Positions 23,798 to 51,128 of a stretch of DNA of 64,000 nucleotides are shown piece after piece. The DNA is from Rhynchonema sp. JSB1_4 (lineage: Eukaryota; Nematoda; Chromadorea; Monhysterida; Xyalidae): NCBI GenBank assembly GCA_030248065.1, contig JASAMV010006679.1:111442-175441 (forward strand), written 5' to 3'. The position numbers and the translations under genes are program-made. Every line of letters starts with the position of its first letter. Position 1 is the stretch's first letter. The notes under the pieces were generated by a model. The model saw only the letters and a list, made by a program, of their open reading frames with translations, did not search any database and had not been told where the DNA came from.

Positions 23798-24975
23798 GAT
23801 GCAGTATTGTGTTAATTTTTTTTGTTTCGCATGGGATTGAGTCACAATTCCAAAAACGCGGCGTGAAATATTGCAAGGCAGGAAAGTCCATGTGAAGCTT
23901 TTACTCTGGAAGCGGCCCTTTGCTTTATTTACAATACAGGGGGTTTTGCTGCGCATGCTGCGTACCATGTAGGTGACTCGGTAAACCAATTTTCATTTTA
24001 CGGAGTGTTTCCGTGAAATTTTTCCAATGAATGATGAGAACCCAATAATGCTGGGGGTGGCCTCTCTGTTGTTCTTTCTCCCTTTTGTCAGGAAATAACG
24101 CCCGGGAAGTGCTGATCGGTTGGTGTCGAAATCTGAATTTATCTTTGCGAATTTGATGTGGTGGCTATGGTTTGAACAAAATTTCATCAGATCGATTCAA
24201 TAGTTTTGTTTTTTAAAGAAAGACGAGTGGTCTTATTCTTCAAAAACATAAGTGACTCGAACTCAACATTAAACGTCACAAATCAAACAACCCAATTCAA
24301 CCACTCTTTATTTCATCCAACAGCTTAGCTTCTTGTCTGAAGCGGATCCGGTTTTGATGCAAATCTCTTGAACGCTACTTGATGCGGAAACTGCGAAAAA
24401 CGATTGAAACTGGTGTATCCTGGAGGGAGGTCACGTCACAATGCGTGGGCAGGATGGGGGTAAGATTGTATACTCAAACTCAGCTTTTAATAAGAAGCTG
24501 CATATTATATGGTATGCAAAAATTCACAGCCAACACAACATAAACACGATTGCAACAATATCTTAGTAATCTCCCATGTTCCGAATCCTAAACATCATTG
24601 TTTTCAGGCACGACTCAACAGTTATACCCAACACTCTTTACGATCAGACAAAAGTCCTCAGACTCGAGAAAGGTACATACAGTATGTATTATGGACATAC
24701 TATGTAATGTACATACTGTATGTATGTACTTATGCAGGCTCCTCATCTCAATTGTTGCTCAACAATACAGTTCCTAATTTTCAAGCAGTTGCGGAAAAAC
24801 AAGTTTTTACACCTCGACATTACCCATTTCATACAGCAGCTGACCTGACCGCTTTGATTGTATCTAAGGTTGCCGGCCGGGTTTGCACAATACATATTAT
24901 TTGTGCTTTATTTTTTTATCAGATCAGTTGGCAAACTACATACAGTGCTCCCCAAGCACAAAAAATCGATTGAGA
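23798..24975. other. Intergenic between divergent genes
   Basis: Upstream region shared by the receptor gene (-) and the Kunitz/lustrin gene (+). It contains a short palindromic tract of TACATAC/GTATGTA words (about 24673-24735). No exon or transposon end was supported. Confidence 0.5.
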
Positions 24976-41918
<16,943 letters not shown>

Positions 41919-42385
41919 AACGTGTAATTTTCTGACCGAAAAATTCAGAAGTGCGGCCTAAATATCGAATTTATTGCCGTCGAACTTATTTTTTGTCGAG
42001 ATTTATTTTGCTGTTTCGATGAGTTCTTTTTTTAGCAGGCAACCGCATACTTTTACGTGCAAAAAATGAGCATACTGCGATTCAACAAGGGTCTTGTCAT
42101 CCTGAGCGTCACTTGCAAAGCTGACGCAAATCGAACAGAACCGTGGTTTTGAGCGTGTTCATATTGATGGACCTGCATAATTCCGGCTTATTCTAATGTC
42201 GTCGACACGCAAGTCGTAAATAATTTTGCAGTCGACGTCTGCCGCGTATGGAATTCTCACACCCTTTCGAGTTGCGTCGACTGCGATTACAGACGATTGG
42301 CGTCGCCTACATTAGAGTTAGCCTACAATTCGAATAAAAACCAAATGTGTGGTGATACAGATTGTAATGTTCTTTACACTGAAAT
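41919..42385. other. Intergenic between convergent genes
   Basis: 3' flanks of the Kunitz/lustrin gene (+) and the Tyr-Asp-tailed protein gene (-). An AATAAA word about 415 bases after the former's stop is the nearest possible poly(A) signal. Nothing else was seen. Confidence 0.45.
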
Positions 42386-43534
42386 TCAACCAATGATCGC
42401 CGTATAATCATATTTATAATCGTAATAGCTGTCCTCCTCCGATTCCCCTGATTCAGGCTCGCTTGTTGCTATCGTTGTGCTGCTGGTTGATGTTTCACGC
42501 GTTTGTGGCCTGAATAATGACAAGTCCCGAGTTCTGCCGTCGTGCCGTCCCGGAGTGACCCTTGGCTGGCGGGTGGTCGTCAAAACTGAAGGGGGTCGGC
42601 TGGTCACGGTGCTTTCCCGCCTTGGAGACGCAGGCGCTTTCTTGTCCTCTTTATTCAGCCGCTGTTGAATGAGTTTCTGTCGCCAAGTAGGCAGTTCGCC
42701 GTCAGATTCCACAGGTCTTGTCAACGGCGGTGCAGTCTGAGTGGTCGAAGGTGGAGGTTCTGTTATGCGCCTGTGATCTGGGGTTGCTCTGGGACCGGAA
42801 TTGGGGATAGGTCTGGGTCTGGATCCTGGCCGTGGCCTGGGTCTGACAGCCTGCAGAATTCGGGCAGGTGGTACGGATCTGGACCCAATAATCGGTCGGA
42901 GTTTGGGTCTGGTCGACGGTACCCTTGATGACTGGGCTGTGTTCCCTGAATTTCCTTGCAGATTCAGGGTGCGTTCCTGACGCTCAAGATTGGTACGATA
43001 TCGATTGACGGTCTCTTTGAGAGCGTTGGTTCTGCAAACAAAAAGCTGTTTGGATTTGGAGTATCAAATGGCCGATTGTTGTGAAGCATCACCAGCTTAA
43101 TACTCTTGATGGGGTGCTTGATCTTTGGCTGGCCGATGTTTCACGCCCGGGACAAAGCTTATTGTCCTAATCAGAAACTTATAGTCAAAAAATATATCCT
43201 GGGCAAACCGACTACAGAAAAATGGAAATTTACATTTTTCAAATGAAAATGGCACCACCTGGGTCGTTGACAGCCGGCCTCCACCAGTCCGTGACAACAA
43301 TACGACCAGGCAAATCGAAACTTTTCCGAATCACATCCTAGCTTGATGTTGTCGTCGATATAGTTGCGACAGTTGTGACGATCGTGTATGCCCGTGCAAT
43401 CTGGGCAGTTTAATGTTTATTTTCGTTTATTTGGGTTCTGAAGTCAACAGAAACGAAAACACTTGGTCCATACCTTGTCCAAACACAGTCACCAGCAGAC
43501 GGAGGAAAATGACACCGCTTGCCAACAGCAACAT
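42386..43534 (-). CDS. Secreted ShKT-like, Pro/Arg-rich protein with Tyr-Asp tail (3 exons, 282 aa)
   Basis: Exons in transcript order: 43534-43474, 43400-43259, 43031-42386 (849 nt). The first exon is a signal peptide (MLLLASGVIFLRLLVTVFGQ). The second carries six Cys in the spacing C-x8-C-x11-C-x11-CC-x7-C (starting CTGIHDRHNC), reminiscent of the ShKT cysteine fold widespread in nematode secreted proteins; adjacent fourth and fifth Cys make this tentative. The third is low-complexity: a helical ETVNRYRTNLERQERTL, then Pro/Arg repeats (RPRPRPGSRPRPIP), Ser/Thr-rich sequence and the end EEDSYYDYKYDYTAIIG. It is a paralogue of the gene at 44150-46700 through the WRQKLIQQRL-like helix and Tyr-Asp tail. 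Function unknown; a matrix or mucin-like role is a guess. One TGAAACATC word is inside the coding exon (ETS). Confidence 0.72.
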
Positions 43535-44149
43535 TATGGGCTAATGGCCATCTGAGCTCTGATTCATAATTTCTGACTAAATGTGTCTATCTTTAGTTAC
43601 CCAAATCATGTGATATTGGACTACTCTTTTAGAAATTAAACCATTCTCGTTGGCTATGGTAAAAATTTGAACTATGATTGCAACAACGTTGGTAACAAAG
43701 CGTTATTATTGCATGTGCGTGGTTCACCCACGCACTACGACCATAAAATTTCAGGTGAAAATGTATTGTATTTTGTTGCATGAAACCACTTCACTTTTTG
43801 TACCTGTGTACTCCCATTGTCGCCTTGTTGCGTATGCCCATTATTTATGAAAGAAATTATGAATTTTAAAATACATACTTCTAATGACAAGATGAGGTAC
43901 TTGAAAAACTCTGGGACCAAACACAGCGGTGGTATTGATACCGATGCAGCTCAATAGTCTCCCATGGGGAATGCATTAATCGCGAAAAATTACAAATACT
44001 TGCAGTTCATGTACAATAATACATATGTACAAGAAATTCACAATAAAATTATTACACAATTGCAGAAAATAATAACCTGAGTTTAATCACAATCTGAACG
44101 AAAAAACCAAACATAGACGAATACGAATCTCAAGCCTTCAAATTCCAAC
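43535..44149. other. Intergenic, A/T-rich
   Basis: Upstream of the gene at 42386-43534 and downstream of the paralogue at 44150. No supported feature; ATTAAA-like words near 44080 (reverse strand) could serve the paralogue's 3' end. Confidence 0.45.
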
Positions 44150-46700
44150 TCATGTCAATTTCACTTTTGAATAGTCATAGTCGTAATCGTAATAGTCATA
44201 GGCCGGAGTTGTGGTCGTCACAACATCTTCGGAACTTGTGCTATTATTATCGATTTTTCCCCGATTTAGCGTAAAATTTACGAGTGTTGAGTTTGTTTTC
44301 GCTGGCGTTGGCCTACTCGTACTAGGCGACCTTGTGTCAAGCGTCCTTCGTTCGGTAGTCACGACGTTTTGCGTCGTTTTGGCTCTACTTCTTGTGGTCA
44401 GAGTTCGTCTGAACTCTTGCAATGATCTAGGCTGAGTTCTCAGTAACACAGTTGTCCATCTTCTGGTTTCATTGATCTGATGGTGAGTGCTGCTGGTGGA
44501 TAGCCTTGAAGTTAGGGGAGTTTTCGGAGCCGTAGGCAGCTTCGTTTCATCCGATACACGTGTTGTGGTTACGGTAGAGAGTACAGTGGTGGTCGTGATT
44601 ACGGTTGGGATTACTGTAGTGGTCGTGGTCACATTAGGGATTGCTGTGGTGGTCGAGGTTACGGTAGGTGTTCGTGGCGGAACCGTTTTTGCACTGGCCA
44701 GACGCAAGATCAATTCGTGCCTTTGCAGCCAGTACTTTCTGGTGTTCGGTCCGATGAATGATCGTTCATGACGATTCGTGGTTGATCCATTAGTCGTTGT
44801 GGCTTCGACTGTGGTTGTTGTTGTTTGTGTCGGTGTAGTACCTGAATGAGGGTGTAATCAGGTTGGATTTTGTTCAGGCTTGGGGCGTCCCTACAAACTG
44901 ACCATGTCGGAAGAAGCGCTGAAAGTACAACACCCACCTACACAAAAGAACACCCCCCCCACGGATTACGGTGTTTTTGTGATTACAGTCAAGGCATGGC
45001 CGATTACCATGACCCATGTTCCAGACTTGGAGCTTCGGGCGTGTCAAATACGCTGCGTACTCTTCGCTTTGCCTTGCAAGTTATAGAGTGCAGCAATTTT
45101 TAAGCTGTTCAAAACGATTTTTTTCTGATTGAAACAGAGCTCAACCAAACCAACCATTAGTTCCCAGCGCGGTCACATCTGGCTGTCGTGACACACTATC
45201 CCCGCCAGAATTACTAGCCGCATTCGTTCGTCTCTGCCAGTCCCTCAACATGAGGTGTCGACGAGCCAATAGATTGTAGGGCAGACGATCGCATTGGACG
45301 TACACCACTGAATTATAGATGGAAACAATCCCCCGTATGCACAAGTCCATGCCTGAGCGGGTTCACGTACGAAAAACAGGGTATCACCATTGCCAGTTGC
45401 GCTCAGTGTTAGGCCGCATTCACAATGCAGCGCGTTAGCGTGTTAGCGCGTTAGCGTGTTGCTGATTAGCGTGCACGCTTTTTCCGCACGCTTTTGCATT
45501 CACAATGGAAAATTGAAAAAGCGCGTTAGCGTGCGCGTTTATCAGTGACACGCTAATGCGCTAACGCGCTAACGCGCTAATCAGCAAAACGCGTTTGCAT
45601 TCACAATGCCCGTTGGTCTGGGTGTTGGCAAATGCCGAATTTTTTATTTCCTTTGTTTTGAAAACGGCAACCAATCACTTTCAAGATTCATTCAAACTTA
45701 TTTTGATTCTAAAGGAACATTTTGCTCAATTGGAAAATCTAGCTATTTACGACAAGAACAATCCATGCGTGCAATACAGTCTCCTTGTCGTGTCATGCAT
45801 CACAATTATACCACCTGAGAGGATACACAACACATAAGCAGATGAACAACGTTCTGCGCAACGTTTGCTTGCAGCTAATATAAGAGCAGCCGAAACTGTT
45901 TGCCTCAATCGATTGATAGCGTAATAAGATATGCTTCTAAGCATCAAAATGGAACAAAAATAGTCTCAGTGAACGCAGCAGGCTTTATTTCCTATGTTTT
46001 CACATTTTTTTGTGGCCTGATAATGTTTTCAAATTAAATTATAAACTTTAGAACACGCGCATCCAGTGCTAACGCGCAAAAAAATTAGAGCCAGTCCTAA
46101 TCGTGAAAAGCGCGTTAGCGTGCACGCTAACGCGCCAACGCGCTAATCAGCTTTGCATTGTGAATGCAAAAGCGCGTTGCGCATCTGCGCGTTAGCGTGC
46201 GAGAAAAGTTGCTCGCACGCTAACGCGCTAACGCGCTAATCAGCTTTTTCCATTGTGAATGCAAAAGCGTGCGCATCTCGCACGCTAACGCGCTAACACG
46301 CTAACGCGCTTGCATTGTGAAGGCGGCCTTACACGCAGCCTCACACAATCGCAGTGCACAACGCACACAATGCATGTGCAACCAGTGCACGCAGACATGG
46401 CCAGCTCGTTGATGTCAAACGCATTGGTGTTGTTTTATAAAAGAACAATTTCGTCTGCTAATAGTGTCTCACCGGTTCGAGAACCGCTTAGGCACGATCT
46501 TGTGAATATTTGGGATTGTGTTTGACTTGAGAATGTTGCGCATTTTCGTATCCGATTGTCAAACCAGCGGTTGTAGGTACTTTTCATGAAAGCTGCACCC
46601 CACCAATCAAACACTGAGGAAGCTTACCGAAATAATTAGCGGTTATCAGCAGAGTGAGCATGGCAAGCAGCCAGCTATGGTCACCTTCAGCAGCGAGCAT
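44150..46700 (-). CDS. Secreted Thr-rich protein with Tyr-Asp tail (3 exons proposed, 305 aa)
   Basis: Proposed exons in transcript order: 46700-46628 (signal peptide ending LLAMLTLLITANYF), 45307-45155, 44841-44150, together 918 nt in one frame. Exon 2 encodes a basic helical part (LARRHLMLRDWQRRTN). Exon 3 has long Thr runs (TTTTTVEATTT, VTTTTTVIPTVITTTTVLS), a helix NTRKYWLQRHELILRL that matches the neighbour's PTWRQKLIQQRL, and ends YDYYDYDYDYSKVKLT. Thr-rich repeats suggest dense O-glycosylation; Tyr-Asp tails suggest a matrix or cuticle protein. Both are inference. No ShKT-like exon was found here. The link to exon 1 spans 1.3 kb that contains a Harbinger-like element and is the weakest part. 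Confidence 0.6.
45412..46328. mobile_element. PIF/Harbinger-like MITE (917 bp)
   Basis: Ends GGCCGCATTCACAATGCA and TGCATTGTGAAGGCGGCC lie between TTA direct repeats (45409-45411, 46329-46331), as expected for PIF/Harbinger elements. Subterminal arrays of GCGTTAGCGTG and CACGCTAACGCG fill both sides (45430-45600 and 46090-46315). The centre (45610-46060) is unique, without a transposase. It lies in the proposed first intron of the Thr-rich protein gene. Confidence 0.8.
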
Positions 46701-47694
46701 TTCGAAATTCGAAAGTTTACCATCAACGGCGTTCGGATTCCAAAATCATGATGAATAATCGATATCAAATGGAACGCATATATCAATCAATAATCTATTG
46801 AATCAATTATTTGGTTTATGGCTGGCTTGACAGGTCAAGATGCACGCGATGCGTGCGTTCTGTCTGGGCTGTGGTGTTCGCCCGGCGAAATTTTGTTTTT
46901 GAACAGAACAAGTGTTCCGTCCTTTACGCACTTTTCTGTGATTTCAAGTGCACTTGCAATGCGATAGCTTAAACAGCTACAAGGTATGCACATATACCCA
47001 CGTATACCTACCAACCATACTTGGTATGTACGTATACCCACATAACTTTGTGGCTGACAAGCACCAAATTTTTTTGGAAACATGAATATCAACGTTTTGC
47101 TGACAGACACTGTCACGTTTCTTGGCGGTGTTTGTTAGTGCACAACACCCCGCCCACCAACGTCCAATGTACGTCAATCGCCTGTAATTGATTCATAATT
47201 TCATAATAATAGATTGTATGCAGAATGCGCATATATTCGGGGTGGGGGGTGGTATACAGTAATTGTTATGCCCGTCTGTCGCTGGCTTTTTCACTTTCTT
47301 ACTTCTTTCGCGGTCACCGTTTCGAAAATGATCTTTATGGTGGAAGTAAGAGTGCTGGCATAGTGCATGTGTATCATGCATCATCATCCAAGATCGCACT
47401 GTAGATTCAGGAGTTACCGAAAGTGAAGTTTTCGTATTTTACTGCAATCCGACAAGTGAAAAGGACATGAGTGAGTTTTCAAGTGCCTTTGAATGCCTCG
47501 TGTATAATACCCAGCACCCATGAGTCGAAATAAAGTTCTTAGCACAAGCCCATTGCTAGAAATTCGCAGACAGTGACAGTGAGCCAACTCTTGTTGCGGC
47601 GAGAAGTTAATTGTGTTATTCGCTTCACAAATAAACCAACCAACGAACGAACACAGTACAGCAGTGTGCAGTACCGTGAAAAGCTGCTGACAGT

Positions 47695-47920
47695 GGGTGA
47701 TATTTTCGAAGCGGTGTAAAGGTCAGTTGGGTGTAAAGGTCGGTGGAAAGCTAGGTCGACAGCTCAGTGTGATAGACCTCGATGTAAACTTGAAACATTC
47801 CACGTTAATAACTGGCAATGTTTCACGTTTACACCGAGCTACGCCGACTGAGCTGTCGACCGAACTTTACGCCGACCTTTACACCCAACTGATCTTTACA
47901 CCGTTTCGAAAATTCCACCC
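47695..47920. mobile_element. Palindromic element, 226 bp
   Basis: Arms of about 100 bp: TTTTCGAAGCGGTGTAAAGG at 47703 is matched by the reverse of CCTTTACACCGTTTCGAAAA-like sequence ending near 47914. GTGTAAAGGTCGG units recur inside each arm. Related single-arm copy at 25252-25385. No coding capacity. Confidence 0.7.
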
Positions 47921-48260
47921 AATATGTGATGTCAAACAGTGAATAAAAAACCTCCCTATGCTTACCTTGCGTTGACACAGGTGTCTCTGGGACTGAACGA
48001 TTGACTTTTCAATGGGTTTGAAAAAGACCGTATTGGCTCGTGTTGTCGATCGATGACCACTGAACAGAACATTTTCTAAACCGTTTGCCTGATCCGCAAG
48101 GCGCAAATGTGTATGTTTATGTACATAATGTTTACGCTTCATGGGTCAGACAACTTTGTTCCGAAAATCTCTAAAGCTCGCTCAAATAAGCCAGAAAAAT
48201 GAGGGGACCGCTGAGGCTGAACCACTTGAGTTCATGCAAAATGGCGACATTTGTGATGGG

Positions 48261-48427
48261 CTAGTACTGTAGTTGGGCACCAGGGCCACGAGTGCTGCAC
48301 GCGTAAAGACAGAATTCACCCAGAGTTGCAGCTGGTGTACCAGCTGCAACTTTGGGTGAATTCTGCACGTACATACGCGTGCAGCACGCGTAAAGACAGA
48401 ATTCACCCAGAGTTGCAGCTGGTACTG
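48261..48427. repeat. Cluster of CAGTACCAGCTGCAA-type ends
   Basis: GAGTTGCAGCTGGT meets its mirror ACCAGCTGCAACTTTGG head to head at about 48330-48352, and a third copy follows at 48408-48427 (GAGTTGCAGCTGGTACTG). The same termini bound the elements at 33820-34549 and 51918-52345, so this looks like an incomplete or rearranged member. Confidence 0.6.
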
Positions 48428-48488
48428 TACATAGGCCCAAATTCTCGAAAGCGCAACCGTCACCGGGGTGGTTGCGCCCCCAAAAACA

Positions 48489-48608
48489 GTGATGACAACT
48501 TCCAGCTGACTGACCTCAATTTGCTGCGTGCTTATGCGAACAGCAGCGCTGTTCAACGCATGCACGTTTTGGGACTAAAAGGTAATTTACGCACCGAAGT
48601 TGAGAGCG
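48489..48608 (+). repeat. Dispersed repeat shared with 60699-60810
   Basis: TGACCTCAATTTG(C/T)TGCGTGCT, GCGAACAGCA, ATGTTCAAC-like and TTACGCACCGA(A/G)GT blocks occur in the same order in both copies, at roughly three quarters identity. The 48.5-kb copy is open in one frame (LTDLNLLRAYANSSAV) but has no recognisable domain. Confidence 0.6.
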
Positions 48609-49265
48609 TCAGATGTATTAAATACACTGTTGCGCAACCGCCCCCGGTGGGCGGTGGCGCTTTCGAGAATTTGGGCCCACAGTATGTGTCAATTCTCAAA
48701 CAGTTCGCTGGATCCTTCGAACCCTTACTCAATCATAAAATGAGCAACAATGTAACAGAAACGGAAACTCAGATAAAATCCAAAGTGCGATGACCCCAAC
48801 TCCATAGCTATTTTTCTATAAAAGGGTGCATTTGACTATAAGGTATTCATTCTTTCGTTTCTCAACCTTCGCCAACATCATCAATTTCACTGATCTAATT
48901 TCTTTGGCTTGCGATTTCCAAATTTGACATCATCTCTCTCAAAAGATTTTCTGCGCGCCCTCAATTTCTGACTTCAACCCGCCGAAAAACCGACTGAATC
49001 AGCAGTAAGATCATCAAACGCGACAACGTGAACTTCAAACAATTCAAATCCTAAACCAAAGGTATGCAAATGCTTCAGCTTCTAAAAAAACATCAGACAT
49101 TGGCGAGTAAAATTCAAATAAAACCAATCTGCCACCGGTGTTATCATGCCTGTCAGGGCTCGGCTCCAAGAATCGAGCGAAAATTCAGGCGTCAAGATCA
49201 GTCGTCATGAAGAAAAGCCGTGTAAATACATATATGTTTGACACGATTGCAGTGCGACCATCAAA

Positions 49266-51128
49266 ATGATACAAGAAGAGATAATCGTGGACGTGCAACA
49301 GCCGCCATCGAAGCCGACGCCTTCGAGCACGAGCGCGACGACTACGACGAGCACAGGCGGCAAGCCCCAATTCAGCATTGATTCCCTGATCGAACGTCTG
49401 CTCAAAACCGCCGGCTCACCGATGATGTTGCAGCAGACGGTGCCCGAACACGACATTGTCACCGTGTGCGTGCTCGCAAGGGATATAATCATGAAACAGG
49501 TGCGCAGATTTGTATATTAGTGCCGTGCGTATAAGCGGCACACTTGTATTATGGACGCGGCTATGAGGCAGTTTATTAAATTCCTGTCCTGTCTAAAATA
49601 TTAGTGCTGTGTGTGTAAACATAGACACGTTTTTGCGTTTTCTTTACACACGGCACTAATTTACTGGTGATTGCAGCCGTCGTTGTGCGAAGTGGCGGTG
49701 CCCTGTCGCATCGTCGGCGACACACACGGCCAATATTCGGATCTGTTGCGCATTCTGCATCGCGGAGGGTTCCCGCCCGAAACGCGCTATCTGTTTCTCG
49801 GTGACTACGTCGATCGTGGACGACAGGTTACTGTAGTTTGTGGGTTACGGTGGCTAGTCCGACCTTCCAGGAAAACTTTCTTTGTTTCAGAGCCTCGAGG
49901 TGATCTGTCTGTTGATGTGCTACAAAGTGAAACATCCCGAACACGTGTACCTGCTTCGCGGTTAGTCGGTCTGCGGTTTCACAGGCAGCTGTTTTATTTT
50001 TGTCGACCTCCTTTTCCAATGCAGGCAACCACGAGACGGCGGCAATCAATCGCGCCTACGGATTCTACGAAGAGTGCACCAAACGCTACTCGGCCCGTCT
50101 CTGGCAGGTGTTCACGGTTAGTGTTATGAAACATCATCATTGCCTGCATGCTGGGGCCAATGCAGAGGAGTAGCAGTGCAAAAGTTTCATACCTAAATGA
50201 ATACGCCTGATTATGCGCACGGCACCAATATTCTTGATTCACCCAGGACGTGTTCAACTGTCTGCCGTTTGTCGCCCTGGTGGCGGGTCGCATTCTATGC
50301 ATGCACGGTGGACTGTCGCCAGAGTTGAACCACGTCGACCAGCTCAAGGCCATTCAACGACCCGTTGATCCGCCGAATCCATCGCTACTCATCGATCTCA
50401 TATGGGCCGATCCGGTTGGTGTGTATGCAGATGGGGACCGGAACTGGAACATGAACCTGTAGGAACTGGAACTTGGACTGGAATAGGAACCGGAACCTGA
50501 ACTGGTGAAAGGACCGTAGCTTAAACCGGCACACAGGCACTTTAACTGCATAGTACATATATGGGAGCTGGTGGAAGCAAGCATGCAAAGATATGTAGGC
50601 TGGAACTGGAATTAGAACCGAACAAAACTAACATCAAAGCAGCTAAATTGGTGCTAACTAGTGATGCTTCACTGCCAACAGGACAAGGGCATGAAAGGCT
50701 GGAAACAGAATGCGCGCGGCGCGTCGTTCATGTTCGGGGATGACATCGTCTACGACATCTGTTCGAAACTTAATCTCGATCTGGTCGTGCGCGCACATCA
50801 ATGCGTCGAGGTATACGGTACCGTGGGATACTGTAAACATGCGGGTTACTGTAACCACACTACAACTGTAACCCAGTCCATTACCGCATAGGACGGCTAC
50901 GAGTTCTTCGCCGATCGTCATCTGGTCACCGTGTTCTCGGCGCCGAACTATTGCGGACAGTTCAACAACGCCGCCGCCGTCATGAAGGTTGATTTTCAGA
51001 AATTCCTTTAAAAAAGTAAATTTTTTCAAAAAAGTAAATGTTCGAAAAAACATTTCGAGGTGAACGAGCAACTGGAGGTGCGTTTCGAGGTGTTCCGCGC
51101 GGTGCCCGGCGGTGGCGGCTGCATGTGA
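49266..51128 (+). CDS. PP1-like serine/threonine protein phosphatase catalytic subunit (8 exons, 335 aa)
   Basis: Exons: 49266-49499, 49677-49826, 49891-49960, 50025-50116, 50247-50414, 50682-50810, 50892-50987, 51060-51128 (1008 nt). Removes phosphate from Ser/Thr residues with a two-metal centre. All family signatures are present in order: GDTHGQ (93-98), GDYVDRG (120-126), GNHE (152-155), [10 protein letters not shown] (near 201), [14 protein letters not shown] (275-278), [14 protein letters not shown]. The metal ligands Asp and His of GDTHG, Asp of GDYVDRG, Asn of GNHE, and His of MHGG and RAHQ are all kept. Differences from housekeeping PP1: a 30-residue Ser/Thr/Pro-rich N-terminal insert, TRYLFLG in place of SNYLFLG, and a short tail ending GGGGCM. 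It resembles the lineage-expanded PP1-like phosphatases of nematodes. The TGA stop is also the start of a TGAAACATC word. Confidence 0.9.
50430..50660. repeat. GGAAC(T/C) microsatellite-like tract in phosphatase intron 5
   Basis: Irregular GGAACTGGAAC, GGAACCTG and GGAATAGG units run from about 50430 to 50515, with further GGAACTGGAATT near 50600. Confidence 0.6.

Larger units (their letters stand above)
46701..49265. other. Repeat-bearing intergenic region
   Basis: Between the Thr-rich protein gene (-) and the phosphatase gene (+). It contains the palindromic element at 47695-47920, the CAGTACC-type repeat cluster at 48261-48427 and a repeat shared with 60.7 kb (48489-48608). Apart from these no coding exon was supported. 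Confidence 0.5.

Noticed and set aside
24673..24735. TACATAC palindrome as a regulatory site
   Set aside because: TACATA/TATGTA words are scattered through the whole window, so this looks like simple sequence rather than a specific operator.
45595..45837. 80-codon open frame in the centre of the Harbinger-like MITE
   Set aside because: No transposase motif (no DDE block, no helix-turn-helix) and ordinary stop spacing for A/T-rich DNA.
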